A DNA stretch of 64,000 nt from Theristus sp. LFF4_11. Lineage: Eukaryota; Nematoda; Chromadorea; Monhysterida; Xyalidae. Below the pieces are notes generated by a model, which saw only the letters and a program-made list of their open reading frames with translations, made no database searches and was not told the origin of the DNA. Below are positions 1 through 12,345 of this stretch, in pieces; the first letter of the stretch is position 1, and each line of letters opens with the position of its first letter. The stretch spans positions 1 through 64,000 of the forward strand of contig JASANC010001402.1 in assembly GCA_030248135.1 (NCBI GenBank), read 5' to 3'. The position numbers and the translations under genes are program-made.

Positions 1-284
1 GATTATAATGTGCGGGAACGGGTGAAATATAGCATTATCTCACAGAATTGACAGCACATCTGATTATGATCGATAGCAAGAATTGAAAAAACGGGGTCTC
101 CCAATAAAACAATTTTGCGACTTTGAAAAATCAACAGAAACGAAAGGCTTTTGAATTTTTTTCACACAGAAGTGGTTTTCCTGTGAATAACAATTGAATC
201 TATTTTTTTCGAACCAAATACACGGGTAACATTGATGCGGAACATTCGATCAAAGCAAAATGAAACAGGTCATGAACATCGATT

Positions 285-2535
<2,251 letters not shown>

Positions 2536-3221
2536 AACATTTTAATTTCGCTACCTTAAATAGCAAAAAGTTGGACAGACAGACAGACGGACAGACAAAG
2601 TAATATTTTAGTATAGTAGATAGTAGATAACGCCACCCGAACCGGCATTATACCTGTGTTGCGCACTCATATTCACGTTTTCACTTGACGCGTTTTCTCG
2701 ATTAAGAGAAAATGATGATTTATTCACGGGATTTGTTTGATATTTTGTTTTTTTTTTCTCCAACGATGTTCAATAATTCTCGTTTTCGATGTGTCGCCAC
2801 ATTTGTGATTAGGAACTTCACGCGCTGTGATATGTTTTATTGACAAAAATATGACAGTGACTGGATTTGTATATTATCGTAAAATCGCGCTGAAAATTGA
2901 AATATCAGAACATTTGGCAATTTTTAAAAACAATGTTTTATTGCGGGGTTCCCCGCTTTTGAAATATTTCTAATCGCATAAATTTGTCTTTTTTTCTTTT
3001 TACCAGTTACCAAATTTCGAGTCTTTTACTAACTGGGCTTTTTTATTGTATTTTTGTCTCTGATGGAACAAAACGTGTATGTTCAAACATTATTTACCTC
3101 AAATGTTATGTGTTGATTTTTTGTTGGAAGAATGTTACCCAGTCGCGTATAACTTTTTTTGCGGTGATTTGACACGATACATCGCGATATTGAACCGTTT
3201 TTTGTTCCTAAATACAGTGTA
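2536..3221. other. AT-rich spacer without recognisable gene
   Basis: After the palindrome come short tandem (GACA/GACG) units at about 2575-2600 and then AT-rich sequence with T runs. I see no frame with coding character, no splice-bounded exon and no repeat shared with the rest of the window. Confidence 0.6.
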
Positions 3222-3972
3222 CAGGGTGTTTCAGAAGTAGTGGGTAGGTGTTTGACGCGTTATTTCTCGAGTTGTGTAGAAGCATATTCAATAAAATTTT
3301 AGACAGTTGTTCAAGAAAGTTCAACTTAGATTTGTTCAAAATTTCAGAGAAATTCATTCATCTGCACGCTGCACACAAATGACAGAGCAAAACACAAAAA
3401 AATTAAAAAAATGGTCCAGAAAATACCAGATCACGCGATACCAGCGGACAACAAAAGAGAACACTCGATGCAAACATTCAAAAGAACACTTCAAAATGTG
3501 TGTGGCGATGACAGCAAACATCAACAACAACGACAACAGTCAACTTCATCATATTTCTCAAAGTGTCCAACATGAGCCTCAATGCATCGCTTGCACCTAT
3601 CCGTCACGGCCAAAGCCGCCTTCTCGCGCATGTACGCTGGTTTAGCACGTTCCAAAAGCCGGTAAATATGTAAAAAACCAAAAACAAACAAATGGGATAC
3701 AAAACATTTCATACTCATGCATGCAACGGTTCAGCCGCATACAAGCTAATGTTTCACCCGGTGCCAAACAAGAGACCAGTTGTGTGCTGAAATCAATGTC
3801 TTTGTGTGTTTTGGTCTGTCATTCGTGTGCAGATGAATGAATTTCTCTGAAATTTTGCACAAATCTAAGTTGAACTTTCTTAAAGAACTGCCTAAAATTT
3901 CATTGAATATGGATCAACACAACTCGAGGAATAACGCGTCAAACACGTACCCATTACTTCTGAAACACCTTG
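3222..3972. mobile_element. Non-autonomous inverted-repeat transposon (mariner-like ends), 751 bp
   Basis: Both ends carry a terminal inverted repeat of about 180 bases: 3222-3400 matches the reverse complement of about 3795-3972. The tips read CAGGGTGTTTC and GAAACACCTTG, and each is flanked directly by TA (3220-3221 and 3973-3974), the duplication typical of Tc1/mariner insertion. The interior has no transposase frame, so this is a MITE-type derivative. A second element in the window (39879-40609) has related CAGGGTG tips. Confidence 0.85.
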
Positions 3973-3974
3973 TA

Positions 3975-4573
3975 TAATGCGTTTCATGTACTGTATGTTT
4001 GGAACTTTCAATACAAAACGTTGAATAATATTCGATGTCTGAAAGGTGGAACCGCTTATTGTGGGTAAAGGCATAGTGTGAAAAGAGTGCACTCGGTGGC
4101 GATGCCGAAACAAACACACTGGCACACCACATATGCAATTGTATTGCAGCACTAGCGCGCGTGTTCGTGTGCTTGTGCGTTTGTTCGTTACTGTGCAACA
4201 TACTGTGGTGTTACAGAATGACAACAAACTTACCAGCAGGACTTCATAAAGATCGAGGAACTGTTTATCAAAAAAGTCATAAAAAAAGACAAATTCTAGT
4301 CATTTTGTGTCAAACTGACTGATGATGAATACGAAGAAAAAGACAAAAAGCAACTTCCGTACTGCATCAACACACTTTTCATTCAGCATTTTTCACAACG
4401 AATACAATTGCAAAAATCAGAAATAAAGCGCTACAACAAGAACTGAATCTGAAAAAACAACAACAATGGTACCGTCAAAATAATCGAAAAAAGAAACCGG
4501 AATCAGCGAACTGACCGGGTTTCATAAAAGGGACAAAACATAAAAGTAAAAAAATCACAGCGGACGAAAAAAA
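3975..4573. other. Spacer downstream of the DDX46-like gene
   Basis: About 600 bases of AT-rich sequence lie between the mariner-like element and the stop codon of the minus-strand gene. The part nearest the gene is presumably its 3' untranslated region. I see no further exon or repeat. Confidence 0.5.
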
Positions 4574-6867
4574 TCACACAACGTAACGTCCCCGCGGACC
4601 ACGCGTCTGACTCTGTTGATAAGCCTGTAAATAAAAAAAAATGAAAATTTGTGAAGTTTTTTACAGTAAAGTAAAGTAAAAATTTTTTCAAAGACTCATT
4701 CTACCAAAAACAAATGAACTGGACATATAAAAAAGCAATTGAACATGGAATTTTAACAGCGCATAACTGCGAGATTTTCTATGGCAATCACCAAACAACC
4801 GCAATATATGGTCAGCCTGGCATTTTTGTAGTCTCCGCTGATTGGTTAGTTCAGCACTCACACGCGTAGTTTAATGCATGCATTCTGTGTGGGTGGAGAG
4901 AGGCGGGGCAATATGCATACATCGCACCACACGTGTGTGCGTGTAATCAACCAATCAGCTAATACCACAAATTTGCCAAGAACATCACAGTCGAACCGTA
5001 AACTAATGGGGTGTCAGCTGATTGGTTGGCGGTCATGTGATGTAATGCATGCTTTACGTGCAGGGCAGACTCCGCCTCCAGAGCAATGCCTGTATCACGC
5101 GGTCAGGTCACCAACCAATCAGCTGTCTGCAAAAAACAAAACAAAAAAAAACCCGCCGACCATTTGCTGGAACGCCTCCTTCATAACTCGGACGATTTCG
5201 GTCTTTGCTCGATTCAGTCCCAGTTCCGAGGTCGCTTCGATGAATAAAAACAGTTTTCGTTCGGGCTCCTTCGGGTCGCGGCCCGGCGGATAGTAGGAGC
5301 CTTTGACGGTCACTGCCACGTCCGTGTCGTCCTGCAGATTGGACAGCGTCTCCTGGAATGGAGTTCACAATTGAATGTCGGTGGCAGTTTTGTTGAGGTG
5401 GATTTAGCAATTACCGTATTACCCCCATTAAACCCCCCCCCCCCCACCATTAATCCCCCCCCCCCCCCCACCAATAAACCCCCACCCCCCCGACCAGTTT
5501 CCAAATAATCCCCCCCCCCACAAATAATCCCCCATGGGGGTTAATTGGAAACCTGTTTGAAACACATACCCAGCGAATTCAGTGGCTGAATGCAGTGACA
5601 TTGGTGAAATTGTGCTACCAAAGGCCCCAAATGGATGAGTTAATGGTAATTTCATCACAAAAGGCTGTTACAGAAGGAAATCTCTGTGAAAAGTAGAAGT
5701 TTCTGCAACTTTCTTGCCTGCCATGCAAGGTATTTTTGCCATTTTTCAACAAAACCCCACCCCTAGAAATTTTTGTATAATAAACCCCCCCCCCCCCACC
5801 AATAATCCCCCCCCCCCCCCCCCCACCAATAACCCCCCACCCCTAAAAGTCGCTGACGTATTAATCCCCCATGGGGGTTTATTGGGGGTAATACGGTAGT
5901 TTTTTTTGTGCGTACACACGGACACAACACTTGAAAAATAACCACGCGATTTAGAACTCGTGTCGTGTGTGCGATCTTAATGCATTACGGACACAGTTTG
6001 CGCACGGGATTTCGAGCGACGTCTGTGCGTGCGGACGAAAAAAGAAATGGTGTTTCTGCCTTTGGCGTGAGTGCCAGAAGTAGCGCGACGAAACTTTACG
6101 CTTCGTGTCTCTTGATGATTTATCGATATATTGCATACATTGATTTCATCTACTTGTCGGGTTTTGTCTAGCAATAGTACAAGGTTTTGTCATCCTCATG
6201 ATGGCCGCGGTGGTAGCGCCTAAGACTCGTTGCTGTCTGTGCGTTCGGAGGGGGGGGGGGGGTCGAGCCCCGTCCGAGGGGCCTGGTACAGGCACTCAAT
6301 GACACAGGAAACTCGAATGCAATGTCAATCAATGTCAAAAGAAAAAACCACGCACCCGGGAGCAAATCTTGTAGCGCACCAACTGAGGGAAATCGTTGAT
6401 CTCCAGCTCCTCCTCGAACACTTTGAACTCGTCCACCTCCGCCTCCTCCTCCTTTTCAGTGGGCACGTAGTTCAGCTTCTGGTTCAGTTTGTCGGCTAAA
6501 AGACGTAAATGAATTAAAACGAAGAAGGAAAAGAAGCCATGTGTATAATTGGAGCGGGTGCCCGGGGCACCACGCGTCACAAAAACACACACGGAAAACC
6601 CAATTGAGTAAAAGGTGAAAAGGAAGGATGAGAATGAGCTGGAACACATGAACGACTCAAAATGACTCTAAAGCAACAACGTAAAAGGAAAATCTCCCAG
6701 ACCAAAGAACTACACACCTGTTCGTCGCTCAGAGCACTGCCGTCGTCTTCATGATTGTCAAGATCTCGATTAGCATCCAGTCGTTGGCGTTTGGCGTTCT
6801 GCCGACGTTGTTGCTGGTCATGTTGACGTTTGTCCTGATGTTTATGGTGCTGGTTATGACGTGGCAT
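4574..6867 (-). CDS. DDX46/Prp5 C-terminal domain protein without helicase core (178 aa model)
   Basis: Four exons read on the minus strand: 6714-6867, 6356-6495, 5161-5352 and 4574-4624. All join in phase to a 178-residue protein. Residues from about 52 onward match the C-terminus of the spliceosomal DEAD-box helicase DDX46 (Prp5, U2 snRNP branch-site step). Visible motifs are KLNYVP, FEEELEINDFPQ, VTVKGSYYPPG, and a terminal GRYVV where vertebrate DDX46 ends in GRYKVL. Residues 1-50 are rich in His, Gln and Arg and do not resemble the region normally preceding this domain. No DEAD, SAT or HRIGRTGR helicase motif occurs anywhere in the window. The first donor was chosen to restore phase (V-S-D-K, compare vertebrate L-A-E-K). 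The gene is either a truncated duplicate, a split gene, or the 3' part of a gene broken by rearrangement or misassembly. Introns 2 and 3 are filled with small mobile elements. Confidence 0.72.
4836..4960. mobile_element. Small palindromic MITE, copy A (GCTGATTGG family)
   Basis: It begins CGCTGATTGGTTAG and ends AATCAACCAATCAGCT, with ATGCATGC and a GGCGGGGC motif inside. The same layout recurs at 4988-5124, 28826-28969 and 29046-29213. It lies in the last intron (4625-5160) of the DDX46-like gene. Confidence 0.7.
4988..5124. mobile_element. Small palindromic MITE, copy B
   Basis: It starts with the family tip CAGTCGAAC at 4988, followed by CAGCTGATTGGTTGG, and ends ACCAACCAATCAGCT. It follows copy A almost directly in the same intron. 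Orientation cannot be assigned because the element is close to symmetrical. Confidence 0.7.
5412..5898. mobile_element. C-rich inverted-repeat element bounded by TA
   Basis: The left end TACCGTATTACCCCC is mirrored by GGGGGTAATACGGTA at the right end. The interior is made of runs of C separated by CCACCAATAA-type units. A palindromic TCCCCCATGGGGG block occurs twice (about 5527-5540 and 5862-5876), so two copies may be nested or fused. It sits in the 5353-6355 intron of the DDX46-like gene. Confidence 0.75.
5900..6085. repeat. Dispersed repeat, copy 1 of 2
   Basis: This segment shares ordered blocks with 29632-29820 in the same orientation. Shared motifs include ACACGACACTT/ACACAACACTT, CACGCGATTTAGAA/TACGCGCTTTAGAA, TTAATGCATT, GACGTCTGTGCGTGCGG/AACGTCTGTACGTGCGG and ATGGTGTTT/ATGGTATTT. 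Both copies are intronic. No coding frame or clear termini are visible. Confidence 0.65.
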
Positions 6868-7466
6868 CTTGAATGGAAGAAAATTCGTCAGTAGAAGAGT
6901 GTCGAAATGCACGTGAGTCGCGACGACGAACGGTCACCTGAGCTGCAAAACGTAAAGAAAAAAAAACTCTGATCACGTCGCCGTGAACCGTGAAGCTGGT
7001 AACAAATGGAACTGGCAAGTAGGAACTGATTGTTGTTGCTGTGACCAGCCGATGACAGCTTCGACACGGGAAAAGGCTTTTGACTTGTCAGCAGTATCAC
7101 GATCTAACCTGATGTTTCGCTGTCTCAATTGAACAGCAGTTTTTTGTGGTTAGCGTAAGTGTCGGTCAGGCGACTGGTTTTGCTCGTTTCTGTGATTTCT
7201 ACTTGTACAATTGCTGTGAATATTGTCTTTTTTTGGTGTGCGGATGGATGAAAGAAAAGATAAACGAAACTTGAGTACGGTCATGTCATGATTTGGTGTG
7301 TTTCCTGACTTGGTTTTCACTCCGAATATTTCCCAGGATTTCAATTGGCCATCTGATTTACTTTTTGCAAATTTTCAGAACCAATCAACTCAGCTCAAAC
7401 TTGTCAGTCATCAGAATTGGACTGAAAAACAGAAACACGACAAACGCTCCGCAAATCTTGACAGCG
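6868..7466. promoter_or_regulatory. Shared upstream region of two head-to-head genes
   Basis: About 600 bases separate the start codons of the DDX46-like gene (minus) and ANKRD13 (plus). Any promoters for both must lie here or within their unseen 5' untranslated exons. I see no clear TATA box. The position and divergent arrangement are the only evidence. Confidence 0.45.
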
Positions 7467-10400
7467 ATGCCAGACTATTCGGTGGAGTTTCCGTTGCACT
7501 GGCACGTTTGGCAGAACGACGTCGACGGACTAAAGCGGGCGCTCGCTGCCGCGTACACGGCGACGCCCGCCGACGCCGACGAGACGAACGCTGCGTTCGA
7601 ACAGAAAGACGCACGTGGACGCACGCCGCTGCTGCTGGCCGTCTGTCTCGGGCATTACGAGTGCGCGAAACAGCTGCTGTTGTACAAGGTGCACTGACGG
7701 TTGCATTCAGTTGTTTGTGGAGTTTCAGAATGGTGACGTTGACGAAGCAAGTTCGGGTTTGAAACGAAGCGTTTGACTGCACTGAGCGTCGTCAGTTATC
7801 CCAGCATTTTTAGGTGTCAGAGACAAGTGAAACTTTGGGATGACACCAAAACAAATTTGATTTGAATTTCAAGTCAAATCAAAACCAATCAGCAGTACTC
7901 ATTCAAAATAATCGTTGCCTTGCGGAATCGATCTCGTTGCACGTGTCTCAGGCGAACGCCAACGTCGAGGATCGTCGGTACTGGACGGCGACGCACGAGG
8001 CGACGGCGACGGGCGACCCGGAGCTGCTGACGCTGGTGCTGCACCACCGCAACTACCAGCGCACGATGCACACCGCCCGCGCGCTGCAGCGGCTGCTCGC
8101 ACAGCTCGAGGTTGCTCTCGATTCGCAATAGACGTGTCCCTTGAATGCAGAACAACGCGAGATTTTTTGATCGACAAGCGCATTTCACGATTTCCGTTCG
8201 CAGGACAGCCCGGACTTCTACGTGGAGATCAGGTGGAAGTTCAGCAGCTGGGTGCCGTTCGTCAGTCAGATGTGTCCGTCCGACACGTACAAGGTCAGCA
8301 GAGAGCCAGACTTTCTGTCGTAAACTGCTGGAATGCTTCCTAGAGTTGTTCCGTGACATTTGATTTTATGCTGCTCTCCCACTTTGCTACTGCTCCTCTC
8401 TTGCTTCAATTGTCTGTTTCTGTTCGTTTCTGTGTTTTTCTGCTGAACAGGTTTTTGAATTTTGAGTCGTTGCAGAATGGCGATTTTCAGTGTTCACCCC
8501 GCCCAGGTCTACAAACGCGGCACAACGGTGCGTGTCGACACAACGCTCGTTGGACTGGACGCTGGCGGCATGCACACTGACGGCGCCGGCGCTCAGGGAC
8601 AGTGGATTCGCGGCAATCTTTCCTATCAGTTTCGATTTCGGCCGCACAGTGAGGACACCGGTTTGTGTAATAATTTTTGCTTCAGTTAATTTTTTGCAGA
8701 ATAAAGAGCATGCAGAACTTTGAATTACAGCTTGAAGAATGAATGTATCAAGTTTGGCTAAAGTCAAGCACCCCCATTCAATGCTCAATATGTCTTCTTG
8801 AAACTCTCCAATGCCGTTGTTTCTTTCTTTTGGGTGCCGGTATTCTGCGTAAAAAGTAACAAGTTTAAACAGTCATACTGCTTTTTTGGAGACAATTTCG
8901 TACGTTTCTTTTCAGAGAAGTCGTGTGAACGTTCGCGTCCGGAGATACTGATTATTGACCACGACCAGCGCACGGTGACGGTCGTCGATGACTTCGATGA
9001 TGAACGATTTCAGGCGTTGCCGACTGAACACGACGATGTGCGAGCACTCTTGTTGTTGTTGTGGTCGGGTTTTCAATAAATCCAATCACGCAACAAAACG
9101 TAACCAACGTGAAAGATGCATGAACGAATCAAAATAATTCAAAACGTTTCTAGCTGAGCACAGTACGCTTAGCCTAGCGAGTGGCCTTTTCGGTTTCGCC
9201 CAATTTCCAAACACCGCTGAATTTTACGATACATGTGGAAAAAGAAACAAACACAAAAGCAACAGAATAAACAGAAGCATCACAAAGAGAAAGAAACTCA
9301 ATCGAAACCGAGCCGAAATTCAAAACTCTCTTTTTTTCACCTGTCAGGCGACGGGCGTCGGCGTGTTCGGCGCTGCGTTCGACCAATGTCGCCCGTCGGT
9401 GGCCGAGATCACGAAGCGTCTGGTGTCGCCGATCTGCACGACCTACATCGACGTCGAGCGCATCTCGTTCGAACGCTCAAAGAACGGCTTCTTCGCGTGG
9501 CTCGCCGGCGACGAGAAGACGCAAACCGTCAATGGCTATGAGTGCAAGGTGGGCCAGTCGCACACTTCTTATTGCAAGGTTGACTTGTGCTTGCGACATG
9601 TTGATTGGTCTTGGCACGAAACCGCACTTTTTTTGTGGTCAGGTATTTGCGGCGACCAACGTCGATCTGGTGACGAAAACACGCATGGAGCACTTGAGCG
9701 AACAGGACCGCCGCATGTACAAGGAGCAGGCCGCGAACGAGTCTGGAGCGCCGTCGTTCTTGGGGTGGAACTTCATAGATCTGGTGTTGGGCAAACAGGT
9801 ACAGTGAAACATTCTATGGATCGTGTGGTCAACTCAAACATCGACAGTGTTTTTTTTAAACAAGTTCTAGGTTTGTTTCTTCCACGCACAGGTGACAGCC
9901 GCCGAAGCAGAGCCGATGCACGCCGAGTACGTGAGCGAGTCGAATCCGTGCGGCATCTCAGCGGAGGAGTACTTCAATTGTTACGTCGAGCTCGCCAACC
10001 GCGACATCGGTCGGCCGCGACTCGAGTCGCGCCGTTCGAACTCGTTCAAGGCGACACTGTGCCTCTCGGACGCGTTCCCATTGGACCTGAGAGTCGGTTG
10101 TGTGTGCATTTGCGCAATGCAGATTCCGTGAGCACAGACACGTTTGCTCTCAAATCACAGGAGCAAATTCTGCCGATCATCGACTTGATGGCGTCCAGCA
10201 GCGCGCACTTTGCCCGTCTGAAGAACTTCATCCAGCTGCAGTTGCCGGCCGGCTTTCCGGTGCGCATCGAGATCCCGCTGTTCCACGTGTTCACGGCCGA
10301 GGTCACGTTCGGCAACGTGTTCGGCAGCGACACGCCCGTCTGCGGTCGGTGGCGCCCTCTGCTCGCAAACTCGGGTTTTTTTATATTTTTTTGTGGGTTG

Positions 10401-11666
10401 TGTTCTGCCGGAATCAAAGGATCCTCTCAGAACGCTTTTATTATTTGAACGTACATTTGATCGCCGTCCATCCATGCATTGTATTTTATTTCACGAAATG
10501 TAGGAAATTCCGATAAAACTTTATCAATTGCATGTTGAATGGAAGTTACGAGACTTATCAGGCTCAGCGATTTCGCACCAGGCCAGGAATCCGTGTTGTA
10601 GTCCAATGACCAATTTCATTGTTGTCCTCGTGCATTCACAATTGAATAGCTGCATTGAATTGAGTTTCTTTAGGCGTGCGCGTTCAAGAAGCCGCCGTGC
10701 AAGAAGTCGACGTCGAAAATGGCGATGCAGCAAGCTCGGCTGAAACGAGCCGGCCGCAGCAACTGTGTCTCATCGACAGTGCTGTGTTCGACATTCCAGC
10801 TGGCTACGACGTTTATGACTCTCGCAGCAGCGGTTTGGCTCTGCCATCTGATGGCGTTGCACAAAGGAGAAGGCCAAGAGGTGCATTGCAGGAATTTTAG
10901 TGATTCTTGTGACAGTTGGTTCTTTTGCAACAACCTGCATTCAATTGGTTCATCGTACCCAAAATATCATAAATTAACATCAAATGTTTTTTTAACAACA
11001 TCCAACACAAAGACAAAACTGTCCTTAGTTTTTGCGTTTCTTGATCAAATTCTGTTTTTTTTTATTCTCAATCATCTTCACGAAAGCAGGTAACGCGTTT
11101 GCGTGGGGCGCTCAGGACGCGGACGAGGACATCATGCTGCAGTTGGCCATCCAGCAGAGTCTCAGAGAGTCCGCTGACGATGGACAGGTGTCCATTCGAG
11201 AATTTCTTTCATAGCTTTTTTCCTTTTAACTGTTAATCATGTTTAGCGTGTTCTTGTTGTTTCATTGTTCTTGCGTGCTCAGGATCTACTTGGCAGCGAA
11301 CATCGCCCAAATGACCGGAACGTTGCACCAATGCGCGCTGCAAACTTCATCAGCGCTTACGAGCGACAGCTGCAACAGGCGATCTGCGATAGTTTGTCGG
11401 TTGGTGTCTGGGTCAATGTTTTCAAAATTCTGGTGCTTGCGATTTATGGTTGAAAAAATTTGCAAAGTTCCGTTTTTCGTTTTTCACAGAGCAGCGCCGG
11501 CGCTGTGAACGAGCAGCGTGCGAGTGTGGGCGAGCTCGACGACGACGACGAGCTGCGGCGTGTGTTGGAGTTGTCGCGGCAGGAGCACGCGCTGCGAGAG
11601 CGGGCGCTCACGGATGAGCAGGAGCAACTGAGGCTGGCGCTCGAGCTCAGCAAGTCGCAGATGTGA
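7467..11666 (+). CDS. ANKRD13: ANKRD13-family ubiquitin-binding ankyrin protein (about 691 aa)
   Basis: Thirteen exons: 7467-7688, 7952-8110, 8204-8293, 8507-8648 (or 8660), 8916-9037, 9348-9548, 9643-9798, 9892-10092, 10161-10344, 10674-10880, 11090-11187, 11283-11399 and 11490-11666. All phases agree. The protein starts [15 protein letters not shown] and carries ankyrin repeats (about 1-125; [33 protein letters not shown]). The conserved ANKRD13 (GPCR-chaperone) region follows at about 140-495, with [23 protein letters not shown] and [13 protein letters not shown]. Ubiquitin-interacting motifs lie at the C-terminus ([48 protein letters not shown]). Vertebrate relatives bind Lys63-linked ubiquitin on internalised receptors at the plasma membrane and endosomes. 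Length and architecture match the roughly 590-residue family with some added linker. Exon 4 has two in-phase donors. Confidence 0.93.
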
Positions 11667-12053
11667 CCGAGTGGGGCAGATGAACGCTGGTTGAGCTAGT
11701 CGATCATGATTGCATTCGGTGGTTGCCATCATTCTCTCTTGTCATTCTTGTCACTCGGTTGATTCTTGTTGTGATCGGCAGTAAGTGTTGTGGTGCGAAT
11801 GATTGCTTTTAACGTGATGACTGAACGTGCTGACGATTTGCGCAACTATTCTTTGGTTTTTTCGTACTGCTTTATGTGTTGAAAGAGTTTCATATGTTCG
11901 TGTGATCAACTGCATGTGCAACCAACATTATGGAAAAATGAACCACGTTGTCTGTCGACCAACGGCAGCTCACGATCAAATATGCCGTCTATTTATTCTT
12001 TTTTATTTGGTTTAACTACTTGTATCACGAACCCACGAGTTTCGGTTGTACAA

Positions 12054-12059
12054 AATAAA
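12054..12059 (+). terminator. Candidate polyadenylation signal for ANKRD13
   Basis: AATAAA lies about 390 bases after the ANKRD13 stop codon; another lies at 12144-12149. Either could serve, and no transcript evidence is available. Confidence 0.4.
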
Positions 12060-12278
12060 AAAAGATAAATCAAAGCGTGACAACTGTGAAACTTGTATCA
12101 CATCATAAATGTTTCGGTGTGAGTTTTCGTTGCGCTGCAGGTAAATAAAATCTTAGTAAACATCTGTCTTTGGTTCCGTGGAAAGCCACAATGGGCTCAA
12201 ACCAGTTTGAAGCCGTCCGAGAATTTGGATTATCCCATCACGTCAAAATCACTGTATCCGCTTTTGTTTTTGCAATTT

Positions 12279-12284
12279 TTTATT
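12279..12284 (-). terminator. Candidate polyadenylation signal for the GRAF-like gene
   Basis: TTTATT on the plus strand gives AATAAA on the minus strand, 62 bases past the GRAF-like stop codon. The spacing suits a short 3' untranslated region ending between the two convergent genes. Confidence 0.5.
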
Positions 12285-12345
12285 GTTTAGCTAGTTGCAG
12301 ATGTTGGAATGTTCACATGTGACAGCAACTGGAAGTGTGCGTCTC

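Noticed and set aside
9363..10448. 361-residue continuous plus-strand frame
   Set aside because: It begins in the true ANKRD13 exon 6 but then runs through introns and out-of-frame exons; homology and splice sites support the multi-exon model instead.
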